From Patescibacteria group bacterium (GTDB lineage: Bacteria > Patescibacteriota > Minisyncoccia > Minisyncoccales > Minisyncoccaceae): a DNA stretch of 6,510 bases. The notes below the pieces were generated by a model that ran no database searches, had not been told where the DNA came from, and saw only the letters and a list, made by a program, of their open reading frames with translations. Below, piece after piece: positions 1 to 6,341 of this stretch; the stretch's first letter is position 1; each line of letters opens with the position of its first letter. The position numbers were made by a program, and so were the translations under genes. Where the stretch lies: NCBI GenBank assembly GCA_012798645.1, contig JAAZMU010000074.1:1-6510 (forward strand). Reading direction: 5' to 3'.

Positions 1-714
1 AATATCTCACCTGACCTGCTTTTTATCTTACCTGAGAATAATAATATTGAGATTAACAAAATAAGAGAACTTAAAACTTTTTTATCTTTTAAAAGTTTTA
101 GCAATAAAAAAAAGATTGCAATTATTGATGATGCACACCTAATGAATAATGCTTCGCAAAATAGCATTTTAAAACTATTAGAAGAGCCACCAAAAGATTC
201 AATTTTAATTTTAATTACAAATTTTAAAGATAGACTTTTAAAAACAATCAGGTCGCGAGTGCAAGAAATTAGCTTTAATAAGGTTTTAAGAAAAGAAATA
301 GAGGATTATTTAGAAGAAAAAGGACTAAGCAAAGAAGAAGTACAAGAAATTAGTTTTTTCTCAGGAGGAAAACCTGGAAAAGCCCTTGAGTTTTTTAATG
401 ACCCACTTAAAAAAGAATTTTTTAAAAAAACAATCACTTATTTAAACCAAATTAAAACACAAGAGCTTCAAAAAAGATTCGCCTATGTTGAAACCATTTA
501 CAAAGATAAAGAAATTGCATCTGAAATCCTAGACATATTCGAAAGATTCTTTAGAAGGGAAATGCTCCTTAAACTCTATAGTAAGCACGGAATCAATGAT
601 TCACTTTTGCAAACAAAAAATATTATCAGCAAAGTCCAAGAAACTAAATATTTCTTAAATAATACCAATACAAATAAAAAGCTATTACTAGAAAATTTAA
701 TGATAAATATTTAA
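1..714 (+). CDS. holB: DNA polymerase III delta'-type clamp-loader subunit, 5'-truncated by window edge
   Basis: This is the C-terminal 237 codons of an AAA+ clamp-loader protein. The delta' subunit stabilises the tau/gamma-delta complex that loads the sliding clamp on DNA. The reading frame is open from base 1, and conserved sequence precedes the first ATG at 142, so the real start lies before the window. Counting from the first visible codon, a Walker-B-like IIDDAH is at residues 41-46, followed by LKLLEEPP at 57-64, a sensor-1-like LILITN at 69-74, and the arginine-finger region TIRSRVQ at 82-88. Delta'/DnaX proteins usually have SRCQ there, and here the Cys is Val. The remaining ~150 residues are charged and helical, as expected for the lid and collar domains. 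There is no long tau-like tail, which favours delta' over DnaX. A DnaX/delta' paralogue cannot be excluded because the P-loop is outside the window. It ends in TAA, 3 nt before frr. Confidence 0.82.
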   Translation, partial: NISPDLLFILPENNNIEINKIRELKTFLSFKSFSNKKKIAIIDDAHLMNNASQNSILKLLEEPPKDSILILITNFKDRLLKTIRSRVQEISFNKVLRKEIEDYLEEKGLSKEEVQEISFFSGGKPGKALEFFNDPLKKEFFKKTITYLNQIKTQELQKRFAYVETIYKDKEIASEILDIFERFFRREMLLKLYSKHGINDSLLQTKNIISKVQETKYFLNNTNTNKKLLLENLMINI

Positions 715-717
715 TTT

Positions 718-1269
718 ATGTATAAAGAACAAATAGAAAATATTAAAAAAGGATTTGAAAAAGCATTAAATTATGCTAATCAAAAAATAGCAGGGATAAG
801 AACAGGAAGAGCTAATCCTGCTTTTATTGAAAACACATTAGTTGATGTGTTTGGCTCAAAAATGCCAATCAAGCAACTAGCAGCTATATCTGCTCCAGAG
901 CCTAAGAAAATAAGGGTTGAGCCTTGGGATAAATCCTATATCGAGCCTATTACTCACGCCATTCAAGCTAATACAACATTTTCTCCAGTGGCAGACTCTA
1001 ATGGCATCTGGGTTAGTATGCCTGATTTAACCGAAGATATTAGAAAAGATATGATGAGAACAGTAGGACAAATTGATGACAATGTAAAAAAAACCATTAG
1101 AAAGTATAGAGATGAAGCTTGGTCAGCTATTCAAAAATTAGAAAAAGAAGGCAAAATATCAGAGGACAGCAAGTTTAAAGCAAAAGATGAACTTCAAGAA
1201 GTTGTAGATAATTATAATAAAAAGGTAGATGAAATAGTTAAAAACAAGAAAAAAGAATTAGAAGTATGA
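718..1269 (+). CDS. frr: Ribosome recycling factor (RRF)
   Basis: RRF works with EF-G to split the post-termination 70S ribosome and free mRNA and tRNA in the cytoplasm. At 183 residues it has the family's usual length (about 185). The helical domain I is formed by residues 1-30 and about 105-183. The hallmark RTGRANPAFIE is at 28-38. The beta-barrel domain II follows, with the conserved ISAPEPKKIRVEPWDKS around 57-73. The MPDLTEDIRKD turn at 101-111 returns to the long helices, and KLEKEGKISED is at 140-150. No key region is missing. The start at 718 follows the upstream TAA by 3 nt. The preceding 15 bases contain almost no G, so there is no Shine-Dalgarno site and coupling to the upstream gene is likely. 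The TGA stop overlaps the rseP start in ATGA. The identification is very secure. Confidence 0.97.
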   Translation: MYKEQIENIKKGFEKALNYANQKIAGIRTGRANPAFIENTLVDVFGSKMPIKQLAAISAPEPKKIRVEPWDKSYIEPITHAIQANTTFSPVADSNGIWVSMPDLTEDIRKDMMRTVGQIDDNVKKTIRKYRDEAWSAIQKLEKEGKISEDSKFKAKDELQEVVDNYNKKVDEIVKNKKKELEV

Positions 1270-2387
1270 TTTTAGATTTTTTATTAGCATTAATAGTTTT
1301 TGCGTTTATCATAACCATCGTTGTTTCAGCCCATGAATTCGGACACTTTTTAGGTGCAAAAAAAACAAAAACTAAGGTTACTGAATTTGCCATAGGTTTT
1401 CCTCCCTTTATATGGAAAAAACAAATCGGAGAAACATTATTCGCGATTGGCTCTATTCCTTTTGGAGGCTATAACAAGATTTATGGGGAAAGTGAACCTG
1501 CGGGCAACCAAAAAGACCCAAGCAGTTTTACTTCAAAAACCACTTTTCAAAAATTCATCATTATAATAAGCGGTGTTGTGGGTAATTTCTTGCTTTCTAT
1601 TTTGCTATTTTACATTATCCTTTTCTCTTCTAATTTAAACTCAAGCGTTGGTCTTATCAATCCAGAATACAAGTTTCCTTTTGGACATCAAGAAAACTAT
1701 TTACTTATAGGAGATGTTAGAGAGGATTCTCCTGCCCATTTAAGCGGAATCAACAAAGACGAATTCATCTTAGAAATAAATGAAACAAGAGTGCAAAGTG
1801 CAAACGAGCTTAATACTATTTTAGAACAAACAAAAGGAGAAGTGATTAGAGTTTTAACAAAACAAAGGGAAACCAATCTAGAAACCGTGCACACTATTGA
1901 TAACAAGGAAGCCTGGCTTGGCATAGGTTACACAAGTATTGCAAACATCTCCTATAACTCAAATTTAAAAGACAAAGTTTTTTCAGGGGCAATGCACACC
2001 TATAACTTTGCAGATTACTCTTTAAAAACATTAGGAGGCATTATTGCTGATTCTTTTAAAGCAAAAGATGCTTCTATTGCAACAAATGCAATTGCAGGAC
2101 CTGTTGGTATTTTTGCAATTACTAAAATCAGCTTAGGCGAAGGCTTTATGCATATGCTAAACTTAACTGCTATTATTTCGCTTGCCCTTGCAATTACTAA
2201 TTTATTGCCCTTACCAGCATTAGACGGTGGAAAATGTGTTTACCTTTTTTTCCAAAAGATTAACCCAAGAGTATTTACAGACGAATTAAGTGAAAAAATT
2301 GATAGTGCTGGATTTATCTTGCTAATGTGTTTAGGTGTCTTAATTATTATCAAAGATATTTTTCAATTTAAAGATTTCATATTCTAA
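1266..2387 (+). CDS. rseP: RseP/RasP-type site-2 intramembrane zinc protease
   Basis: Site-2 protease of the M50 family. It sits in the cytoplasmic membrane and cuts transmembrane substrates such as anti-sigma factors or leftover signal peptides. The first membrane helix (about 1-22) carries the zinc and catalytic motif HEFGH at 23-27. The conserved IPFGGYNKIYGE is at 64-75. A second membrane segment spans about 96-120. A single PDZ domain covers about 145-205, with SPAHLSGINKDEFILEIN at 155-172. GPVGI at 279-283 is followed by the third helix, with NLLPLPALDGG at 312-322 supplying the Asp ligand, and a last helix spans about 348-363. At 373 residues with one PDZ, it resembles Gram-positive and CPR homologues rather than the two-PDZ E. 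coli protein. It overlaps frr by 4 nt (ATGA) and shares one base with proS. The substrate is unknown, and no sigma or anti-sigma gene is in the window. Confidence 0.95.
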   Translation: MILDFLLALIVFAFIITIVVSAHEFGHFLGAKKTKTKVTEFAIGFPPFIWKKQIGETLFAIGSIPFGGYNKIYGESEPAGNQKDPSSFTSKTTFQKFIIIISGVVGNFLLSILLFYIILFSSNLNSSVGLINPEYKFPFGHQENYLLIGDVREDSPAHLSGINKDEFILEINETRVQSANELNTILEQTKGEVIRVLTKQRETNLETVHTIDNKEAWLGIGYTSIANISYNSNLKDKVFSGAMHTYNFADYSLKTLGGIIADSFKAKDASIATNAIAGPVGIFAITKISLGEGFMHMLNLTAIISLALAITNLLPLPALDGGKCVYLFFQKINPRVFTDELSEKIDSAGFILLMCLGVLIIIKDIFQFKDFIF

Positions 2388-3595
2388 TGAAAGTTTCTAA
2401 TTTATTCTCCAAAACTGAAAAAAAAGAACCAAAAGATGAACAAAGTCTTAACGCCAAGCTTTTAATTAAGGCAGGGTTTATTGATAAATTAAGTGCAGGC
2501 ATTTATTCATACCTTCCTTTAGGTTTAAAAGTAATTCAAAATATTGAAAATATTGTCAGAGAAGAATTAAGAAAAGTAAAGGCAGAAGAACTTTTAATGC
2601 CTGGGCTTCTCCCTAAACATAATTGGGAGAAAACAGGCAGATGGGAGATTAAAGAAATGTATAAGCTTAAAGAAGAGGACTTTGGACTAGGCTGGACACA
2701 TGAAGAGATTATAACTCCTTTAGCTAAGAAGTTTCTAAAAAGTGAAAAAGATTTTCCTAAATCTATTTACCAAATACAAACAAAATACAGAAATGAAAAA
2801 AGAGCTAAATCAGGACTATTAAGAGGAAGAGAATTTATTATGAAAGATCTTTACTCCTTTCATTTAAGTGAAAAAGATTTAGATGAATATTACAAAGAAG
2901 TTAAAATTGCTTATGCAGAAATATTTAAAAGATGTGGTCTCAAAGATCACACCTATTTTACTCTAGCTGGAGGAGGTGCTTTTACAAAAGGATATTCTCA
3001 CGAATTTCAAACTATCACAAAAGCAGGAGAAGACACAATCCTTATATGTCAAAAATGTGGCTTTGCCATAAATACTGAGCTTAAAAAAGATAAATGTCTT
3101 AAGTGTGCAAGCACTGATTTTAGAGAAGAAAAATCAATTGAAGTGGGGAACATTTTCAAACTAGGCACAAAATTTGCCGAAGCATTTAATTTTAAGATAA
3201 ACGAGGAGTATGTTGTTATGGGATGTTATGGTCTTGGTATATCAAGGCTTTTAGGCGCAATTGTTGAGGTTTTTAATGACGAAAATGGCATTATTTTCCC
3301 TAAAGAAGTTGCTCCTTTTGACATCTACTTAATAGATATTAACGCTAGAAAACAAGCAAACACTTTCTATAATGAGCTCAAAGAAAAAGGCTACAATGTC
3401 TTGTTTGATGATAGAGATAAGTCTCCTGGAGAAAAATTCAATGACGCAGATTTATTAGGTATTCCCTATAGAATCGTTATTTCCCCTAAAACAAAAGACG
3501 CAGTTGAAATTAAAAAAAGAGAAGCTAAAAATATTAAGCTCATCAAAAAAACATTGATTTTAGAGCAAAAGCTTGATAGTATTAAAACATTATGA
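2387..3595 (+). CDS. proS: Prolyl-tRNA synthetase, compact bacterial type without the INS editing domain
   Basis: Class II synthetase that charges tRNA-Pro with proline. At 402 residues it is far below the ~570 of standard bacterial ProRS. Motif 1 lies around AGIYSYLPLGLK (37-48). GWTHEE (102-107) holds the proline-binding TxE. Motif 2 is RNEKRAKSGLLRGREF (135-150). Motif 3 is MGCYGLGISR (278-287). The HGTP anticodon-binding domain runs from about 307 to the end, including DDRDKSPGEKFNDAD (341-355). Between motifs 2 and 3, where the ~180-residue INS domain that removes Ala-tRNA-Pro normally sits, there are only about 16 residues. Two CxxC pairs (C221/C224 and C237/C240) lie there and look like an intact zinc ribbon whose halves INS usually separates. 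The N-terminus (MKVSNLFSKT) aligns with family starts, which supports the ATG overlapping the rseP stop (TAATG). It overlaps mreB by 4 nt. ProRS identity is secure, and loss of INS is seen directly. Confidence 0.95.
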   Translation: MKVSNLFSKTEKKEPKDEQSLNAKLLIKAGFIDKLSAGIYSYLPLGLKVIQNIENIVREELRKVKAEELLMPGLLPKHNWEKTGRWEIKEMYKLKEEDFGLGWTHEEIITPLAKKFLKSEKDFPKSIYQIQTKYRNEKRAKSGLLRGREFIMKDLYSFHLSEKDLDEYYKEVKIAYAEIFKRCGLKDHTYFTLAGGGAFTKGYSHEFQTITKAGEDTILICQKCGFAINTELKKDKCLKCASTDFREEKSIEVGNIFKLGTKFAEAFNFKINEEYVVMGCYGLGISRLLGAIVEVFNDENGIIFPKEVAPFDIYLIDINARKQANTFYNELKEKGYNVLFDDRDKSPGEKFNDADLLGIPYRIVISPKTKDAVEIKKREAKNIKLIKKTLILEQKLDSIKTL

Positions 3596-4653
3596 AGAAA
3601 TTTTTTGATAGATTTTCAAACGACATCACTATTGATCTAGGAACAGCAAACTGCTTAGTTTATGTAAGAGGCAGGGGCATTATTTTGTCAGAACCTTCTG
3701 TTGTTGCTGTTAATCAAAAAACAGGACAAGTCTTAGCCATTGGAAGGGAAGCAGAAAAAATGGTGGGAAAAACTCCAGGTCATATTGTTGCAACAAGACC
3801 ACTTGTAAATGGAGTTGTTTCTGACTTTGAAGTCACAGAACAAATGCTAAGATATTTATTCGAAAGAGCAAAAGAAGATAGGATTAACTTAGTAAAACCA
3901 AGAGCTATTGTTGGTATTCCTTGCGGAGTCACTGAAGTTGAAAGAAGAGCGGTTATTGACGCTGCCAAATCCGCAGGCGCAAGAGAAGTATTTTTAATTG
4001 AAGAGCCTATGGCTGCTACTATTGGAGCAAGACTTCAAGTGCAAGAAGCACAAGGCAATTTTATTGTAGATATTGGTGGAGGAACCACTGAAATCGCGGT
4101 CATCTCTTTAGGCGGTATAGTTGCCTCTAAAAGCTTAAGAATAGCAGGGGATAGACTAAATCAAGACATTATTAAATATGCACAAGAAAAATACAAACTT
4201 TTAATTGGGGTCAGAACTGCTGAAAATGTTAAAATTAATATTGGAACAGTGTTTTTTGATGAAAATGACACAAAAAGCAAATTAAAGAAAGTGGCTATCA
4301 GGGGAAGAAACTTAGTTACAGGACTTCCAGAAGAAATCACCATATCAAGAAATGATATCAAAAAAGCAATGGAAAAATCTGTAAATCAGATTATTGGAGA
4401 AATCAAAAATACAATTGAAATCACTCCTCCCGAATTAATATCAGATATTATGAAAAAAGGCATTTGTCTTGCAGGTGGTGGTGCGCTTTTAGGCGGACTT
4501 GATGTTTTAATCACAAAAGAAACAGGTGTTCCTGCTTATGTAATTGAAGACCCTATGACTGCAGTTGCAAGAGGGGCAGGCGTAGTTTTAGAGAACATTG
4601 ACGAATACGCCCAAGTTTTAGTTGAATCAGAAGAATTAATCCCTCCTAGTTAA
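3592..4653 (+). CDS. mreB: Rod-shape-determining actin-like protein MreB
   Basis: MreB polymerises with ATP on the inner face of the cytoplasmic membrane and guides cell-wall synthesis in elongated cells. At 353 residues it is of normal length (about 335-350). The N-terminal MKKFFDRFSND (1-11) looks like a short amphipathic membrane-binding segment. Phosphate-1 motif DLGTANCLVYV is at 15-25, and LIEEPMAA with the catalytic Glu region at 135-142. Phosphate-2 motif DIGGGTTEIAV is at 160-170, the IGxRTAENVKINIG stretch at 205-218, and adenosine motif GICLAGGGALLGG at 290-302. All nucleotide-binding elements are intact, and it is the most conserved-looking protein here. Its ATG lies within the proS TGA (ATGA overlap). 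mreC/mreD do not follow. Instead the GatC-like and GatA-like genes come next, separated by a single base. Rod or elongated shape is an inference from presence of the gene. Confidence 0.97.
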   Translation: MKKFFDRFSNDITIDLGTANCLVYVRGRGIILSEPSVVAVNQKTGQVLAIGREAEKMVGKTPGHIVATRPLVNGVVSDFEVTEQMLRYLFERAKEDRINLVKPRAIVGIPCGVTEVERRAVIDAAKSAGAREVFLIEEPMAATIGARLQVQEAQGNFIVDIGGGTTEIAVISLGGIVASKSLRIAGDRLNQDIIKYAQEKYKLLIGVRTAENVKINIGTVFFDENDTKSKLKKVAIRGRNLVTGLPEEITISRNDIKKAMEKSVNQIIGEIKNTIEITPPELISDIMKKGICLAGGGALLGGLDVLITKETGVPAYVIEDPMTAVARGAGVVLENIDEYAQVLVESEELIPPS

Positions 4654-4654
4654 T

Positions 4655-4846
4655 ATGTTTGAAGAAAGTACTAAAATTAAAAAAGTAAGTATAAGCACAG
4701 ATGATGTTTTGGATCTTAAAAAAGCAGACATAGGAGAGGTTTGTTATTCTTTTGACTTTAAAAATATAGAAAGAAAGGATGTTCCTATTAAATACAAAGG
4801 AGGAAATCTAGTAAAAGGCTATTTAGTTATTAAAAAAATATTATGA
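4655..4846 (+). CDS. gatC: Half-length GatC-like protein (putative amidotransferase subunit C remnant)
   Basis: A 63-residue protein, assigned to GatC from weak similarity plus position. GatC is the small subunit that wraps around the GatA/GatB interface in the tRNA-dependent Asp/Glu amidotransferase. The stretch DVLDLKKADIG (17-27), the FKNIERKDVP segment (35-44) and the ending KGYLVIKKIL (54-63) resemble the C-terminal half of GatC, which usually reads like hVxDLKNVFREDE followed by GYFVVPKIL. The N-terminal helical half (about 35-40 residues of the ~95) is absent. It cannot be recovered upstream: the same frame has a TAA at 4637-4639 with no start before 4655, and the DNA before that is the mreB C-terminus. 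It starts one base after the mreB stop and overlaps the GatA-like gene by 4 nt (ATGA), the normal gatC-gatA order. It could be functional and minimal, or degenerating. No Shine-Dalgarno site is seen. Confidence 0.6.
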   Translation: MFEESTKIKKVSISTDDVLDLKKADIGEVCYSFDFKNIERKDVPIKYKGGNLVKGYLVIKKIL

Positions 4847-5826
4847 TTGAAAAAACAAGGCAAGACCTAGATTTAAAAAAATATTCGGTAGGAGAGCTTG
4901 TAAAGAGCTTTTTAAAAGATAGTTCTTTTAAAGAAAACGCATTAAAACAAGCTAAAGAGGCGGATCATCTTATTCAAAAAGGGGAGGCAAGTACTTTAAC
5001 AGGCATTCCCTATTATGTAAAAGATAATATTCAGGTCAAGGGCAAGAAATGTAGTGCTGGCTCAAAAATACTTGAAAACTATGTCTCTCCTTTTTCAGCA
5101 CTATGCGTAGAAAAGTTAAAGGAAAAAGGCGCTATACTAGTAGGGAAAATAAGTATCAGTGAATTTGATAATAAGGTATTAGATTGTCCTGAAAACACGC
5201 CCCCATTTTCTTTAGGAGGAGGTTTTTTTAACAATATTTTCAACTTTAGAAAGCCATCAATTCCTAAAAATGGGCTAATTAGCCTAACTTCATCTCTTGA
5301 TCAAATAACCTTTTTCACACACACCATTAAAGATTTAGAATTACTTTTTAATATAGAGGAATACAAAAAAGATCTTAAAATAGAAAAGCACAATATACCA
5401 GAATATACTAAATCCTGCTATAACATTCTAAAAAGCGCAGAAGCCTTTTCTAACTTAGCAAGGTATGATGGCATAAGGTATGGTTTAAGAGAAGACGGAA
5501 ATACATTAAATGACATATATACAAACACAAGAACAAACGGTTTTGGAGAGGAGATTAAAAAAGAAATTGTGCGAGGCGCTTATTTTCTCTCATCAGAAAA
5601 TTACAAAACCTATTTTAAAAAAGCCTTGAAAATTAGAATTTTAATCAAGCAAGAAATTAAAGAAGCCCTTAAAAAAGCAGATGTGCTTCTGCTTCCAAAC
5701 AGCAAAGAATTAATAAATCTATTGAATTTCCCAAGCCTTTTTATTCCAGAAATAGATTCTTTTATTATCACAGAACCTTTGAATGAAAATAAGTTATTTA
5801 AAGCTCAAAATATATTAAAATGTTAG
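4843..5826 (+). CDS. gatA: Reduced GatA-like protein lacking the amidase catalytic serines
   Basis: GatA normally hydrolyses glutamine and passes ammonia to GatB, which amidates Asp-tRNA-Asn or Glu-tRNA-Gln. This 327-residue protein is collinear with GatA but about 150 residues shorter than the usual ~480. Recognisable blocks are GIPYYVKDN (54-62, catalytic Lys at K60), LKEKGAILVGKISISEFD (92-109), SSLDQITFFT (150-159), EAFSNLARYDGIRYG (200-214), NGFGEEIKKEI (232-242) and YFLSSENYKTYFKKA (247-261). Between residues 109 and 137 the canonical stretch with GGSSGGSA (cis-Ser) and DTGGSIRQPA (nucleophilic Ser) is missing, leaving only FSLGGGFF (122-129). The segment before EAFSNLA and the C-terminal end are also shortened. 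As written it cannot be a normal Ser-cisSer-Lys amidase. The frame is intact over 327 codons in AT-rich DNA, so a retained non-glutaminase or scaffold role is as plausible as decay. gatB is not in the window. It overlaps both neighbours (4 and 7 nt). Confidence 0.8.
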   Translation: MIEKTRQDLDLKKYSVGELVKSFLKDSSFKENALKQAKEADHLIQKGEASTLTGIPYYVKDNIQVKGKKCSAGSKILENYVSPFSALCVEKLKEKGAILVGKISISEFDNKVLDCPENTPPFSLGGGFFNNIFNFRKPSIPKNGLISLTSSLDQITFFTHTIKDLELLFNIEEYKKDLKIEKHNIPEYTKSCYNILKSAEAFSNLARYDGIRYGLREDGNTLNDIYTNTRTNGFGEEIKKEIVRGAYFLSSENYKTYFKKALKIRILIKQEIKEALKKADVLLLPNSKELINLLNFPSLFIPEIDSFIITEPLNENKLFKAQNILKC

Positions 5827-6341
5827 AAGATTTTAAAGAAATCACAAATTTTATTCTAGGAGAGGAATTACAAGCCTTTGTTTTTCCAATTAAAACTATA
5901 ACAATTGCAATTTCTTTAATCTTTATCCTTATTTCTTTAGCTCTAATAATTAATGAAAAGAACTTTGTTTTTGAGATTAAAAGAAGAATACTAGACTTTC
6001 TTTATGTTTACAAAAAACCAAGAAAGTTTAAATCACTTTGGAAGAAAATTGAAAAATCTTTTAAAAAAGGAGACTATAGACAAATGATAGTACTATCTAA
6101 TGATCTAATCACTCAAGTATTAAATCGGTTTAGTTACTTAGGAACAAGACCCTGCCTTATCATTAAAGACTATGACATTAAAGAAGAGTCTTTTCCTAAT
6201 ATAGAAAACGCAAAAAGGGTCTGCGAATTAAATTACGCAATTGAAAAAGGGGAGCAAGTAGATCTTCCTTTGGAGGAAATGCAAGAAATATTTAATTTAA
6301 CAAAAGACACCTTAATTAAAACAAATATAATAGACAAATGA
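5820..6341 (+). CDS. One-TM membrane protein of unknown function with helical cytoplasmic domain (possibly degenerate HEPN-like)
   Basis: A 173-residue protein that I do not recognise with certainty. One clear hydrophobic segment (about 20-44, rich in Ile/Leu) is followed by a basic stretch (KRRILDFLYVYKKPRKFK, about 54-71), which predicts that the C-terminal part is cytoplasmic. The rest is helical: LWKKIEKSFKKGDYRQMIVLSND (73-95), DLITQVLNRFSYLGTR (95-110), and AKRVCELNYAIEKGE (131-145) with a further helix to 166. The layout recalls a small membrane protein family I associate with Parcubacteria, whose cytoplasmic part ends in a HEPN-like HxxRNxIAH motif. Here the matching place reads LNYAIE, so the Arg and His of a HEPN nuclease would be lost. 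That link rests on memory and is tentative. The gene overlaps the GatA-like gene by 7 nt and the prepilin gene by 4 nt (ATGA), so its location suggests co-expression with pilus genes. Confidence 0.75.
   Translation: MLEDFKEITNFILGEELQAFVFPIKTITIAISLIFILISLALIINEKNFVFEIKRRILDFLYVYKKPRKFKSLWKKIEKSFKKGDYRQMIVLSNDLITQVLNRFSYLGTRPCLIIKDYDIKEESFPNIENAKRVCELNYAIEKGEQVDLPLEEMQEIFNLTKDTLIKTNIIDK

Noticed and set aside
72..100. Perfect 10-bp inverted repeat (taaaactttt / aaaagtttta, 9-nt loop)
   Set aside because: It lies inside the delta' coding region and is made almost only of A/T. There is no GC stem, so it is unlikely to terminate or regulate, and chance is likely in such AT-rich DNA.
142..144. 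ATG at 142 as the start of the delta' gene
   Set aside because: The frame is open to base 1 and the preceding codons encode conserved AAA+ sequence, including the Walker-B-like IIDDAH, so this Met is internal.
1697..1924. Antisense open frame of 75 codons inside rseP
   Set aside because: It lies opposite the PDZ coding region of a clearly conserved gene. It has no recognisable domain and is a composition shadow.
3780..3968. Antisense open frame of 62 codons inside mreB
   Set aside because: It is opposite highly conserved mreB coding sequence, with no family resemblance and no independent signals.
4161..4361. Antisense open frame of 66 codons inside mreB
   Set aside because: Its hydrophobic look is the reverse complement of charged MreB codons. 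It shows no start signal and no context.
4798..4803. AGGAGG as a ribosome binding site for the GatA-like gene
   Set aside because: It ends 39 nt before the start at 4843, far outside SD spacing, and encodes Gly-Gly in the GatC-like protein.
4843..5826. Frameshifted or split ordinary gatA
   Set aside because: The reading frame is continuous and homologous blocks run in order in one frame. The missing segments are simply absent and are not encoded in another frame between the retained blocks, since there is no DNA to hold them.
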